A DNA stretch of 42,364 bases from Tardiphaga sp. (GTDB taxonomy: Bacteria; Pseudomonadota; Alphaproteobacteria; Rhizobiales; Xanthobacteraceae). The stretch covers positions 1 to 42,364 of the forward strand of contig JASBVG010000119.1 of assembly GCA_030147505.1 (NCBI GenBank), in the 5' to 3' direction. Under the pieces are notes generated by a model. It was not told the DNA's origin. It did not search any database and worked only from the letters and a program-made list of their open reading frames with translations. Made by a program: the position numbers and the translations under genes. Shown here one piece after another: positions 1-7,465 of the stretch (the first letter of the stretch is position 1; every line of letters starts with the position of its first letter).

Positions 1-60
1 CGACGGGAATTTTGTCAAGAACAAAAAAGGAACATCTTGAAAAGCGCCGGCAGTCGTGTC

Positions 61-215
61 CCCTCTCCCGCTTGCGGGAGAGGGCCAGGGAGAGGGACTC
101 TCCCCACGCTCGGACGACATCCCGTGGGGCGCCCCCTCTCCCGTCTGCGCGCCTGCGGCACGCATCCACCCTCTCCCCCCACGCAGCTACGCTGCGCGGT
201 GGCGAGGGGACGACG
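61..215. repeat. Palindromic intergenic repeat next to the cytochrome c gene
   Basis: An 11-bp perfect inverted repeat (61-71 and 74-84, CCCTCTCCCGC and its complement) opens a run of CCCTCTCCC/GGGAGAGGG-type blocks that ends beside the stop codon of the cytochrome c gene. Blocks of this sort are dispersed between genes in many Rhizobiales genomes. It may also act as the transcript end for the minus-strand gene at 216-782. Bases 1-60 before it show no gene. Confidence 0.6.
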
Positions 216-782
216 TCACTTCACCCGCGCCAGAAAATACGCCAGCTCCACGATCTGCGCATCGGTGATCGGCTGCATGACATCGGCCATGGTGGCGTCG
301 TAGCCATGACGCGAGTTGTCCTTGTATTCGCGCATGGTCTTGGCGAGATAATCCTCGCGCTGGCCGGCGATGCGCGGGATGTTGTCGCGGCCGGCGAAAT
401 CGGCGTTGTGGCAACTGTCGCAGCGGAATTGCGAGGTCAGCGCCTTCGCCGCCTGCATGCGCGCGGGGTCGCCGCCATCCACCGCCACCGGCTTCGGCAG
501 CGTCGCGATGTAATCGGAGAAGATGCGCAGGTCGTCGTCGGTCAGATCCTTCGCCATCTCATTCATCGGCTCGAAGGTGCGCAGCTTCTCGCGAAACATG
601 TAGAGCTGGATCAGCGTATAGGCCGGCTGCTGCGCGCCGAGGGACGGTGTGTTCTCGGTCTCTGACGTGCCCTTCTCGCCGTGACAGGCGAGGCAAGGCG
701 CGGCGCGCTCAGCGATCGGTTCGGCGGCTTCGAGCGGGGAAACGGCAAGCAACGACATCACGATGATGGCGAACGGGCGCAT
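216..782 (-). CDS. Di-haem c-type cytochrome (cytochrome c4-like)
   Basis: A 188-residue exported cytochrome. It starts with a signal peptide (hydrophobic residues 4-20, cleavage near AEA at 18-21). Two haem-binding CxxCH motifs follow: CLACH at residues 30-34 and CDSCH at 121-125. Each is followed by Met residues that could be sixth ligands, so the protein is two tandem class I cytochrome c domains, the cytochrome c4/c553 arrangement. It would carry electrons in the periplasm. The gene upstream on the same strand (934-2301) encodes a probable PQQ-dependent dehydrogenase, so the cytochrome is a natural electron acceptor for it. That pairing is an inference from position. A palindromic repeat separates the two genes, so they may be transcribed separately. 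Confidence 0.85.
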   Translation of the reverse strand: MRPFAIIVMSLLAVSPLEAAEPIAERAAPCLACHGEKGTSETENTPSLGAQQPAYTLIQLYMFREKLRTFEPMNEMAKDLTDDDLRIFSDYIATLPKPVAVDGGDPARMQAAKALTSQFRCDSCHNADFAGRDNIPRIAGQREDYLAKTMREYKDNSRHGYDATMADVMQPITDAQIVELAYFLARVK

Positions 783-808
783 CGATGTGTCTCTTTCGAT
801 TTGAACTC

Positions 809-925
809 GTCATTCCGGGGTGGGATCGACGCCGAAGGCGACGAGACCGAGCCCGGAATCTCGATGTGTGACTCACTTCCAGATTCCGGGTTCACGCGCG
901 AAGAGCGCGCGTGCCCCGGAACGAC
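809..925. repeat. Intergenic palindromic repeat (GTCATTCCGGGG type)
   Basis: Outer arms GTCATTCCGGGG (809-820) and CCCCGGAACGAC (914-925) are complementary with one mismatch. Inner arms CCCGGAATCT (852-861) and AGATTCCGGG (881-890) are perfectly complementary. The element fills nearly all of the 151 bp between the two minus-strand genes. It resembles the dispersed ATTCCGGG palindromes of Bradyrhizobium and Rhodopseudomonas genomes; that likeness is from memory, while the symmetry is visible here. Confidence 0.7.
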
Positions 926-933
926 AGTACGGG

Positions 934-2301
934 CTATTTCTTGTCGGCGACCTTCGGCTTGCCATAGGTGATGCGATAGATCGCGCCGTTCCAGTCGTCG
1001 GAGACCAGCAGCGAGCCATCCTTCATCGGCAGCACGTCCACCGGACGGCCGACATACTTGTTGTCCTCGATGAAGCCGGTGAGGAAAGGCTCAACCGATT
1101 TCACGGTGCCATCCTTGTTCAGCTTCGCGACCACAACGTCGCCGCCGAGCTTCTGCGACTTGTTCCAGGAGCCGTGACGCGCGATGAAGATCGCGTTCTT
1201 GTAGGCGGCGGGGAACATCTTGCCGTTGTAGAAGCGCATGCCGAGCGCTGCGGTGTGGGCGCCGAGCAGGCCGACCGGCGCGGTGTAGTCGGCGCAGGAC
1301 TTGCCCCAGCCGAATTCCGGATCGAGGATGTTGCCCTGGTGGCAGTACGGCGCGCCAAAGTTCTCGCCGACCTTGGTGACACGGTTGAGTTCATCCTCCG
1401 GCACCGTTTCCGACATCCAGTCGCGCCCGTTGTCGGTGAAATACATCTGCTTGGTTTCGGGATTCCAGTCGAAGCCGACAGTGTTGCGCATGCCGCGCAC
1501 CACGACTTCCGCGCCCGAGCCATCGAGATTGATGCGGCGGATCTGCCCATGCTCCTCACTATGCAGCACGCTGTTGCCGGGCTGGCCGACCGGGACATAG
1601 AGCTTGTTGTCCGGACCAATGCCGATGAACTTCCAGCCATGGGCTTCGTCCTTCGGCAGCTTGTCGTAGATCATGGTCGGCTTCGGTGGATTGTCGAGAT
1701 TGTCTTCCACCTTCTCGATCTTCGAAATCTTCGACAGTTCGCCGATATAGAGCGTGCCGTCCTTGAAGGCCAAACCGTTCGGGCGATAGAGGCCGGAGGC
1801 GAGCACCTTAACCTGGCGCTTGCCGTCTTTATTGGCCACAGCATAGACCTTGTCGACGAGGCGGGAGCCGACGAACACGGTGCCCTTGTCGCCTTCGCGC
1901 ATGGAGCGCGCATTGGCCATGCCGGCAGCGTAGACTTCGACATTGAAGCCGGCCGGCACTTTGAGCTTGGCGACGGGCAGCTTGTCAGGCGCGGACGGAA
2001 TCGGCGGTGGTGCGACAGGTGCGAGCTTGGCCGCAGCGGCATTGTCGGCGGGACGACCGATCAGCGGTGAGCCCGGCGGCAAAGCCGGCGCAGCGGCCGC
2101 GGCCGGTGTCGCAGCGACAGGCGCTGCAGCCTGCGGGGCTGCCGGCGCGGGAGCTGGCGTCGCTGCAGGAGCGGCGGCGGGCGGCGCTGCCGCCGGCGCG
2201 GCGGGTGTGGAATCCGACTGCTGGGCGGCGGCAACGGATGCAAAGACGCCAATAAATACGCCGGCAAGCAAAGCCTGACGTGCGGACGCATAAACGGTCA
2301 T
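934..2301 (-). CDS. Exported PQQ-dependent sugar dehydrogenase (glucose/sorbosone dehydrogenase family)
   Basis: A 455-residue protein. Residues 1-26 form a signal peptide ending ASVAAAQQ. Residues about 28-95 are a low-complexity Ala/Pro tract, likely a flexible tether. The rest is a six-bladed beta-propeller of the GSDH/sorbosone dehydrogenase family. Supporting motifs are GLYRPNGLAFKDGTLYIGEL, AHGWKFIGIGPDNKLYVPVG, RGMRNTVGFDWNP, ARHGSWNKSQKLGGDVV and GSLLVSDDWNGAIYRITY. Soluble members oxidise aldoses or sorbosone in the periplasm with bound PQQ. The PQQ biosynthesis genes begin about 640 bp upstream on the other strand, which supports the cofactor assignment. The cytochrome c gene follows on the same strand. 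The substrate cannot be told from the sequence. The long Ala/Pro linker is the one odd feature. Confidence 0.85.
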   Translation of the reverse strand: MTVYASARQALLAGVFIGVFASVAAAQQSDSTPAAPAAAPPAAAPAATPAPAPAAPQAAAPVAATPAAAAAPALPPGSPLIGRPADNAAAAKLAPVAPPPIPSAPDKLPVAKLKVPAGFNVEVYAAGMANARSMREGDKGTVFVGSRLVDKVYAVANKDGKRQVKVLASGLYRPNGLAFKDGTLYIGELSKISKIEKVEDNLDNPPKPTMIYDKLPKDEAHGWKFIGIGPDNKLYVPVGQPGNSVLHSEEHGQIRRINLDGSGAEVVVRGMRNTVGFDWNPETKQMYFTDNGRDWMSETVPEDELNRVTKVGENFGAPYCHQGNILDPEFGWGKSCADYTAPVGLLGAHTAALGMRFYNGKMFPAAYKNAIFIARHGSWNKSQKLGGDVVVAKLNKDGTVKSVEPFLTGFIEDNKYVGRPVDVLPMKDGSLLVSDDWNGAIYRITYGKPKVADKK

Positions 2302-2431
2302 GAATCTCTCCCTTTAAGGAAGCCTTTTTTCGACCGCAGCAAACGCCTGCCGCGCATCCCCCAGGCTTTCCGGCGCGCAGTGTGAAATATTTTACCGCCG
2401 ATGCGCAATCAAAACATCGACGCACCGCGCC

Positions 2432-2686
2432 TCAGTGCCGCGTCGTCGAATCCGCGGAATCGAGCAGCGCTTCGGTGAAGGGAAATTCGAGCACGATCTC
2501 GCCCTGCTCGTCGGTCACTTCGAGCACGGCTGCGAGCAGATCGCGCTGTGCGCCTTCCGAGCGTAACAGCTGAATGATCATGGAGCGCGCGACTTCCCAG
2601 GCATGGTCGGGATTACGCAGCATCTCGCCATCCGGATCATCAACGACTTCATCGCCGAGGCGAGTGTTGAAAAAGTAGCGTGGCAT
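2432..2686 (-). CDS. Small DUF6894-family protein
   Basis: An 84-residue cytosolic protein. The start is placed at the ATG giving MPRYFFNTRLGDEVVDDPDG, because the MPRYFF(N/H) opening followed by a D-D-G turn is typical of the short DUF6894 proteins common in Bradyrhizobiaceae. A longer in-frame reading to 3040 lacks such features and would run across the pqqA leader. The C-terminal half reads as a short beta-hairpin (LLAAVLEVTDEQGEIVLEFP). The family's role is unknown. The gene is divergent from pqqA, and about 258 bp lie between their starts. No operon partner is evident. Confidence 0.8.
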   Translation of the reverse strand: MPRYFFNTRLGDEVVDDPDGEMLRNPDHAWEVARSMIIQLLRSEGAQRDLLAAVLEVTDEQGEIVLEFPFTEALLDSADSTTRH

Positions 2687-2872
2687 GACGATCCCCGACT
2701 TCCTGAAAATTGCCGTCAACAACGGGCGATGGCTTTGCCGCAAAGACTCATAGGAGGTTAGGGAACGCCGCCGGCTTTGCAATGTTGCATCGCCACTGTT
2801 TTTGCAGTGCACGCAAACGTGACCTCCGATTCGAACCTGCACGCATTCCCTCACATTGTTATGACGAAGTTG

Positions 2873-2901
2873 TTGGCGAACCTTTGACGAACGACTAGAG
2901 T
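2873..2901 (+). promoter_or_regulatory. Possible sigma-70-type promoter for pqqA
   Basis: TTGGCG at 2873-2878 and TAGAGT at 2896-2901 are separated by 17 bp. This would start transcription near 2908, about 37 bp before the pqqA start codon. Both hexamers are imperfect, so this is a candidate only. The rest of the 2687-2944 gap shows no gene. Confidence 0.35.
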
Positions 2902-2944
2902 TACCTCTTGCAGCATCGGCTGCATTCAAGAGCGGGAGAGAATC

Positions 2945-3025
2945 GTGGCCTGGAAAGCACCAAAGATCGTCGAAGTTGCGGTTGGCATGGAAATCAACAT
3001 GTACGCCTGCGCGGCGCGCAAGTAA
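2945..3025 (+). CDS. pqqA: PQQ precursor peptide PqqA
   Basis: A 26-residue peptide. It starts with GTG at 2945 after a GGGAGAG ribosome-binding site and ends with TAA at 3023-3025. The sequence opens MAWKAPKIVEVAVGMEINMY. It contains the invariant Glu16 and Tyr20 in an E-x-x-x-Y arrangement; these are the two residues that PqqE cross-links and that become the whole PQQ molecule. The peptide is the ribosomally made substrate of the downstream enzymes and is presented to PqqE by PqqD. A strong hairpin followed by a T run lies just after the gene (3049-3089), which would give a short abundant pqqA transcript and less of pqqB-E. The gene is too short for most automated gene calls. Confidence 0.95.
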   Translation: MAWKAPKIVEVAVGMEINMYACAARK

Positions 3026-3048
3026 GACCCGACCTCGCACTACCGATC

Positions 3049-3089
3049 AGGGCGCCTTCTCCGGATCATCCGGCAAAGGCGCCCTTTTT
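3049..3089 (+). terminator. Terminator-like hairpin between pqqA and pqqB
   Basis: Outer stem AGGGCGCCTT (3049-3058) pairs with AAGGCGCCCT (3076-3085). An inner stem CCGGAT (3061-3066) pairs with ATCCGG (3068-3073). A run of five T (3085-3089) follows directly. This is the shape of a rho-independent terminator. It sits 24 bp after pqqA and 80 bp before pqqB, so it probably works as a partial terminator or RNA stabiliser that sets the PqqA-to-enzyme ratio. Confidence 0.75.
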
Positions 3090-3168
3090 GGCTGAATTTC
3101 ATTTGAAACTGGCGACACGTTCCTGAGGGCTCGCGGCGCTGAGGACGGGCGGCGCCGGGGGCGATCTG

Positions 3169-4098
3169 ATGTTGCGTATCGTCGTTCTTGGAGCTGGAGC
3201 GGGTGGCGGCGTCCCGCAGTGGAATTGCGGTTGCCCGATATGCCGTGCAGCGCGCAGCGACAGGCCTGAACTGCAGAACGGTCAGGCCTCCATCGCCATC
3301 ACCGCCGACGACCGCAACTGGTTTTTGATCAACGCATCGCCCGATCTGCGGCAACAGGTCACCGCAACGCCGCAACTGCACCCGCAGGACGGCGCCTTGC
3401 GGCATTCGCCGATCGCGGGCGTCATTCTCACCAATGGCGAGGTGGATGCGGTGGCCGGGCTGCTCTCGATGCGCGAAGGCTCGCCGTTCACCATCTATGC
3501 GCATCAGCGCGTGCTGGCGATCCTCAAGGCAAACAGCATTTTCAATGTGCTGTCGGACAAGAACGTCAAGCGCGAAGCCATCGCCATCGATGCAAGCTTC
3601 GCATTGCGCCTGCAGGATGGCACGGCTACGGGGCTGGAAGTCTTGCCCTTCACGGTGCCCGGCAAAGGTGCATGGTATCTCGAGGGAGAGGCGCATCCGG
3701 CCGGCGAGGATGGCGACGGTGATACGCTGGGCCTGCGCATCGGCGAGCCGGCGAGCGGCAAATATTTCTATTTCATCGCCGCCTGCGCGCGCGTGACCCC
3801 GGAGCTGAAAGAGCGCATCCGCGGTGCGCCGCTGGTGTTTTTCGACGGCACCGTATGGCGCGACGACGAGCTTATCGCTGCCGGGCTCAGCCAAAAGACC
3901 GGGCAAAGCATGGGACATATCGCGATGTCCGGCGCAGATGGCGCGATCGCATCGCTGGCCGACGCCGGCATCGGACAAAAATTCTTTCTGCACATCAACA
4001 ATTCGAATCCCGCATTGCTCCACGACTCCGCTGAGCGCGCGGCATTGACGACAACCGGATGGAATATCCCCCATAACGGGATGGAGATTACGCTCTAA
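3169..4098 (+). CDS. pqqB: PQQ biosynthesis protein PqqB
   Basis: A 309-residue metallo-beta-lactamase-fold protein. The N-terminus LRIVVLGAGAGGGVPQWNC is the PqqB signature, followed by the cysteine cluster NCGCPICRAAR at about residues 20-30, a structural zinc site. The region equivalent to the usual hydrolase HxHxDH motif reads LTNGEVDAVAGLL, as expected for PqqB proteins that lack the canonical motif. Work on other PqqB proteins points to a hydroxylase acting on the PqqE/protease-derived Glu-Tyr intermediate. The gene ends at 4098, and pqqC starts 13 bp later. Length and end motif (THNGMEI-like HNGMEITL) match the family, so the gene looks intact. Confidence 0.95.
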   Translation: MLRIVVLGAGAGGGVPQWNCGCPICRAARSDRPELQNGQASIAITADDRNWFLINASPDLRQQVTATPQLHPQDGALRHSPIAGVILTNGEVDAVAGLLSMREGSPFTIYAHQRVLAILKANSIFNVLSDKNVKREAIAIDASFALRLQDGTATGLEVLPFTVPGKGAWYLEGEAHPAGEDGDGDTLGLRIGEPASGKYFYFIAACARVTPELKERIRGAPLVFFDGTVWRDDELIAAGLSQKTGQSMGHIAMSGADGAIASLADAGIGQKFFLHINNSNPALLHDSAERAALTTTGWNIPHNGMEITL

Positions 4099-4111
4099 TG
4101 GAGATCAGGTC

Positions 4112-4873
4112 GTGAAACTGTCCGCGCTGTCGATCGATCCCGGCGTGCCGCTCGACACCGCCGAGCAACTGGAGGCGGCGCTGCGGGAAATCGGCGCGAC
4201 GCGCTATCACAGCCTGCATCCATTTCACAAGCTGCTGCATGGCGGCCGGCTCAACAAGGGCCAGGTGCAGGCCTGGGCGCTGAACCGCTACTATTACCAG
4301 AGCACGATCCCCATCAAGGATGCGGTCGTGATCTCGCGTTTCCGGGACCGTGCGACACGGCTGGAATGGCGGCACCGCATCGAGGATCACGACGGCGATG
4401 TCGGCAGCGAGGGCGGCATCGAGCGCTGGCTGAAACTGACCGAGGGTCTCGGGCTGGATACCGCTTATGTGGAATCCACCGAGGGCATCCTGCCGGCGAC
4501 GCGTTTCGCCGTCGAAGCCTATGTGCACTATGTGCGCGACCGCTCGCCGCTGGAAGCCATCGCCTCGTCGCTGACGGAACTGTTTGCGCCGAACCTGCAC
4601 GAAGAGCGGATTTCCGGGATGCTGAAGCACTACGACTTCGTCAATCCCGACATCATGAGCTATTTCAGCCGCCGCCTGGCCCAGGCGCCGCGCGATGCTG
4701 GTTTCGCGCTGGACTACGTCAAACAACACGCTACCACACCGGCGGAACGCCGACTGGTGGCCAATGCGCTGATCTTCAAGACCAATGTGTTGTGGGTGCA
4801 GCTCGACGCGCTATATCATGCCTATGTGGATGGCCATGTGCCGCCGGGTGCCTTCGTGCCCGCGGCCGATTAA
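4112..4873 (+). CDS. pqqC: Pyrroloquinoline-quinone synthase PqqC
   Basis: A 253-residue protein of the haem-oxygenase-like all-alpha fold. It performs the last step, the cofactorless ring closure and eight-electron oxidation of AHQQ to PQQ using O2. Conserved family stretches are visible: RYHSLHPFHKLLHGGRLNKG (about residues 30-50), QAWALNRYYYQSTIPIKDA, RHRIEDHDGD and the C-terminal VLWVQLDALYHAYV. The start is the GTG at 4112, preceded by GGAGATCAG from 4100. The spacing to pqqB (13 bp) and pqqD (9 bp) shows one operon. Length is normal. Confidence 0.96.
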   Translation: MKLSALSIDPGVPLDTAEQLEAALREIGATRYHSLHPFHKLLHGGRLNKGQVQAWALNRYYYQSTIPIKDAVVISRFRDRATRLEWRHRIEDHDGDVGSEGGIERWLKLTEGLGLDTAYVESTEGILPATRFAVEAYVHYVRDRSPLEAIASSLTELFAPNLHEERISGMLKHYDFVNPDIMSYFSRRLAQAPRDAGFALDYVKQHATTPAERRLVANALIFKTNVLWVQLDALYHAYVDGHVPPGAFVPAAD

Positions 4874-4882
4874 GGACCGATC

Positions 4883-5203
4883 ATGACGGAGCAGCCGCGC
4901 AGCCGTCGGATGGACGTGAACGAGGCGAGCAAGCCGGTCTTGCCGCGCCACGCCCGGCTGAAATTCGACGACACGCGGCAGGTCTGGGTGATCCTCGCGC
5001 CGGAGCGCGTGCTGGCGCCCGACGAGATCGCGGTAGAGATCTTGCAGCTCTGCGACGGGCAGCGCAGCGTCGCCGACATCGTCGATCTGCTCGCCGCCAA
5101 ATACAACGCGCCGCGCGACGATATCGGCAACGATGTCATTGCCATGCTGCAGGACCTCGCCGACAAGGGCTTTCTCACGCAACCGCGGGAGAAGACGGCA
5201 TGA
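4883..5203 (+). CDS. pqqD: PqqA-binding protein PqqD
   Basis: A 106-residue RiPP recognition element. The core from about residue 22 reads LPRHARLKFDDTRQVWVILA, then PERVLAPDEIAVEILQLCDG and a C-terminal helix-turn-helix-like segment with DIVDLLAAKYNAP. PqqD binds PqqA and delivers it to the radical SAM enzyme PqqE. The start ATG at 4883 follows an AAGGA site that overlaps the pqqC stop. The stop TGA overlaps the pqqE start ATG (ATGA at 5200-5203), so PqqD and PqqE are translationally coupled, which fits their working as a pair. Confidence 0.94.
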   Translation: MTEQPRSRRMDVNEASKPVLPRHARLKFDDTRQVWVILAPERVLAPDEIAVEILQLCDGQRSVADIVDLLAAKYNAPRDDIGNDVIAMLQDLADKGFLTQPREKTA

Positions 5204-6408
5204 GTCCAACTCTCACGGATGCCAGTCCCGTTGCCAATGACAGCCTCGCCGTGCTGGAGCGCACGCGTTCGACGGCGGAGACCTATGGCATTCCGCTGGC
5301 GGTCCTCGCGGAGCTGACGCATCGCTGCCCGCTGCAATGCCCGTATTGCTCCAATCCGGTCGAGTTCGACCGCGCCAATAGTGAACTCACCACCGACGAA
5401 TGGAAGAAGGTGCTGAGCGAACTCGCAGAGATCGGCGTGCTGCAGATCCACTTTTCCGGCGGCGAGCCGACGGCACGCAAGGACATTGTCGAGCTGGTGC
5501 AGCATGCCACCGATGTAGGGCTGTATTCCAATCTGATCACGTCGGCGGTTTTGCTGACGCGCGAAAAACTCGAGGCGCTCGCGGATGCCGGGCTGTGCCA
5601 TGTGCAGATCAGCTTTCAGGGCAATGAACCCGTCGTCGCCGATCGCGTCGGCGGCTATCGCGGCGGGCATGTAAAGAAGATCGAGGTGGCGCGCTGGACG
5701 CGCGAGCTGGACCTGCCGCTGACCGTGAATGCAGTGATGCACCGGCAGAACCTGCATCAGCTCGGCGACATCATCGAGATGGCCGTCGATCTCGACGCCG
5801 ACCGGCTCGAGGTGGCGAATGTGCAGTATTACGGCTGGGCGCTGAAGAACCGCGCCGCCCTGATGCCGACCATTGAGCAGATCGACGACACCAGCCGCAT
5901 CGTCGACGAGGCACGCATCCGCCTCAAGGGCATTCTCGACATCGACTATGTCGTGCCGGATTATTACGCACTGCGGCCGAAGAAGTGCATGGGCGGCTGG
6001 GGGCGGCAGTTCTTCAACATCTCGCCCGCCGGCAAGGTGTTGCCCTGTCACGCGGCCGAGACCATCACCGGGCTCGATTTCGAAAGCGTGCGCAGCAACC
6101 ATTCGATCGCCTGGATCTGGCAGAATTCCGAAGCCTTCAACCGCTACCGCGGCACCGCGTGGATGCCGGAGCCCTGCCAGAGCTGCGAGTTCAAGGAAGT
6201 GGATTTCGGCGGCTGCCGTTGCCAGGCCTTTGCGCTGACCGGCGATGCCGGCAATACCGATCCGGCCTGCACCTACTCGCCGCGGCATCAGGACATCTTC
6301 AAGCTGGCGGAGACGGAATCCAGCGAAGGCGCGGACCGCTTCCTCTATCGCAATTTCAAGGGCGGGACGCTGGAAACGCAAGAAACAGAAGGCACGCATG
6401 GCCGCTGA
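5200..6408 (+). CDS. pqqE: PqqA peptide cyclase PqqE (radical SAM)
   Basis: A 402-residue radical SAM/SPASM enzyme that forms the C-C bond between Glu16 and Tyr20 of PqqA. The SAM-cluster motif CPLQCPYC places cysteines at 43, 47 and 50. The C-terminal SPASM domain supplies the auxiliary-cluster cysteines in KKCMGGWG, VLPCHAAE, EPCQSCEF, GGCRCQAF and PACTYSPRH. The start was set at the ATG at 5200 that overlaps the pqqD stop. The open frame extends upstream to 4366, but that part only shadows pqqC and pqqD. The 3' end overlaps the next gene by 11 bp. Confidence 0.96.
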   Translation: MSPTLTDASPVANDSLAVLERTRSTAETYGIPLAVLAELTHRCPLQCPYCSNPVEFDRANSELTTDEWKKVLSELAEIGVLQIHFSGGEPTARKDIVELVQHATDVGLYSNLITSAVLLTREKLEALADAGLCHVQISFQGNEPVVADRVGGYRGGHVKKIEVARWTRELDLPLTVNAVMHRQNLHQLGDIIEMAVDLDADRLEVANVQYYGWALKNRAALMPTIEQIDDTSRIVDEARIRLKGILDIDYVVPDYYALRPKKCMGGWGRQFFNISPAGKVLPCHAAETITGLDFESVRSNHSIAWIWQNSEAFNRYRGTAWMPEPCQSCEFKEVDFGGCRCQAFALTGDAGNTDPACTYSPRHQDIFKLAETESSEGADRFLYRNFKGGTLETQETEGTHGR

Positions 6409-7390
6409 CTCCCCTGCTCCCGTCACGGGGGATGCATTCACGCCGCTGACATCGGAGCATCTCGACGTCGGAGACGGCCACACGATCCATGTGGAAAGTG
6501 TCGGCCGTACCGATGGCATTCCTGCGGTCTATCTGCATGGCGGGCCGGGCTCGGGCTGCCAGCCCGATCATCGCCGGCTGTTCGACCCGCAGCGCTTTCA
6601 CACCGTGCTGTTCGACCAGCGCGGCGCCGGACGCAGCAGGCCGAAGGGATGTCGCGAGCACAACACACTGCCGCATCTGATTGCGGATATGGAGACGATC
6701 CGTCGCAAATTCGGCTTCGAGAAATGGCTGGTGGTCGGCGGCTCCTGGGGCGCGACGCTGGCGCTGGCCTATGCGCAGGCGCATCCGGAACGCGTCTCGG
6801 GCATCGTGCTGCGCGCGACCTTCTTCGGCACGCGGGAAGAACTGCACGATGTCTTCAACGTCATCCTGCCGCGGCATTATCCCGGACTGCATGAGGATTA
6901 TCTGAGCGTGCTGCCGGAAAGCGAGCGCTCCGATCCGCTGCCGAATTTCTATCGCCGCATCCTCGACGCCGATCCGACCGTGCACATTCCCGCGATCCGC
7001 GCCTGGGGCGGCACCGAAGCAATCCTCTCCGAAGTCGCGCCGAAGCGCACGCGGCTCGATCGCGCGGCGCTGTCCGGCAGCGCCGGACCCATGCCGGCGA
7101 CGCCGGCGATGGAAGCGCACTACTTCGTGCACGATGCCTTCATGCGCCCCCGGCAGTTGATGGAAGACGCCGGCAAGCTCGAAGGCATTCCCGGTGTCAT
7201 CGTGCAGGGCCGTTACGACCTGCTTTGTCCGCCGGTCAATTCCCATGCCCTCGCCGCGCGCTGGACCGATGCAGAGGTGCGGATCGTCGAAGGTGCAGGG
7301 CACAGCCTGTATGATCCCGGGGTGCGGGATGCGGTGATGAAGGCGATTGCGGATGTCGCCTCAGCCGTAGGGCGGATTAGCGTAGCATAA
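6398..7390 (+). CDS. Proline-iminopeptidase-type alpha/beta hydrolase (peptidase S33)
   Basis: A 330-residue alpha/beta hydrolase. It shows the oxyanion motif YLHGGPGSG (residues 45-53), FDQRGAGRSRP, the nucleophile elbow GGSWGAT with Ser116, the acid in GRYDLLCPP and the catalytic His in GAGHSLYD. These are hallmarks of prolyl aminopeptidases that remove N-terminal proline. The ATG at 6398 lies inside pqqE (11-bp overlap), so translation is coupled to the PQQ operon. PQQ maturation needs proteolytic release of the cross-linked Glu-Tyr from PqqA, and no pqqF/pqqG protease is in this window, so a role in trimming PqqA-derived peptides is an attractive guess but unproven. The last eight or so codons and the stop lie inside a palindromic repeat (7365-7454). 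Confidence 0.85.
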   Translation: MAADSPAPVTGDAFTPLTSEHLDVGDGHTIHVESVGRTDGIPAVYLHGGPGSGCQPDHRRLFDPQRFHTVLFDQRGAGRSRPKGCREHNTLPHLIADMETIRRKFGFEKWLVVGGSWGATLALAYAQAHPERVSGIVLRATFFGTREELHDVFNVILPRHYPGLHEDYLSVLPESERSDPLPNFYRRILDADPTVHIPAIRAWGGTEAILSEVAPKRTRLDRAALSGSAGPMPATPAMEAHYFVHDAFMRPRQLMEDAGKLEGIPGVIVQGRYDLLCPPVNSHALAARWTDAEVRIVEGAGHSLYDPGVRDAVMKAIADVASAVGRISVA

Positions 7391-7454
7391 TCCGCCATTC
7401 TTCGTCACACTCTCTCGGCCGGCGGATCACGCCTTCGGCTAATCCGCCCTACGG
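7365..7454. repeat. Palindromic repeat (GTAGGGCGGATTA type) overlapping a gene end
   Basis: A 17-bp perfect inverted repeat has arms CCGTAGGGCGGATTAGC (7365-7381) and its complement (7438-7454). Smaller arms GGCGGATTA (7371-7379) and TAATCCGCC (7388-7396) form a second hairpin inside the left half. The left arm encodes the C-terminus of the hydrolase, including its TAA stop at 7388-7390. The right arm abuts the ribosome-binding site of the next gene. Elements starting GTAGGGCGGATTA are widely dispersed in proteobacterial genomes. Confidence 0.8.
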
Positions 7455-7465
7455 AAGGAGTGCTC

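Noticed and set aside
820..2070. A 416-codon open frame on the plus strand
   Set aside because: It lies antisense to the PQQ-type dehydrogenase, has the His/Val/Asp/Arg-rich composition of a high-GC shadow frame, and shows no domain. Similar long shadows at 3040-4074, 4870-6519, 9551-11224, 17900-19816, 20456-21880, 25134-26951 and 29903-31501 were left out for the same reason.
2762..2786. GGAAC-N16-TGTT upstream of pqqA as an EcfG promoter
   Set aside because: It fits only the loose consensus, lies about 160 bp before pqqA, and loose matches are expected by chance a few times in a window of this size. The sigma-70-like pair nearer the gene was preferred.
2687..3040. N-terminal extension of the DUF6894 protein to 202 residues
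   Set aside because: It would run across the pqqA gene and leader on the other strand and has no family match, whereas the internal ATG gives the family's typical MPRYFF opening.
4366..5199. A 5' extension that would make PqqE 680 residues long
   Set aside because: The extension overlaps pqqC and pqqD in another frame and has no domain. The ATG at 5200 coupled to the pqqD stop is the natural start.
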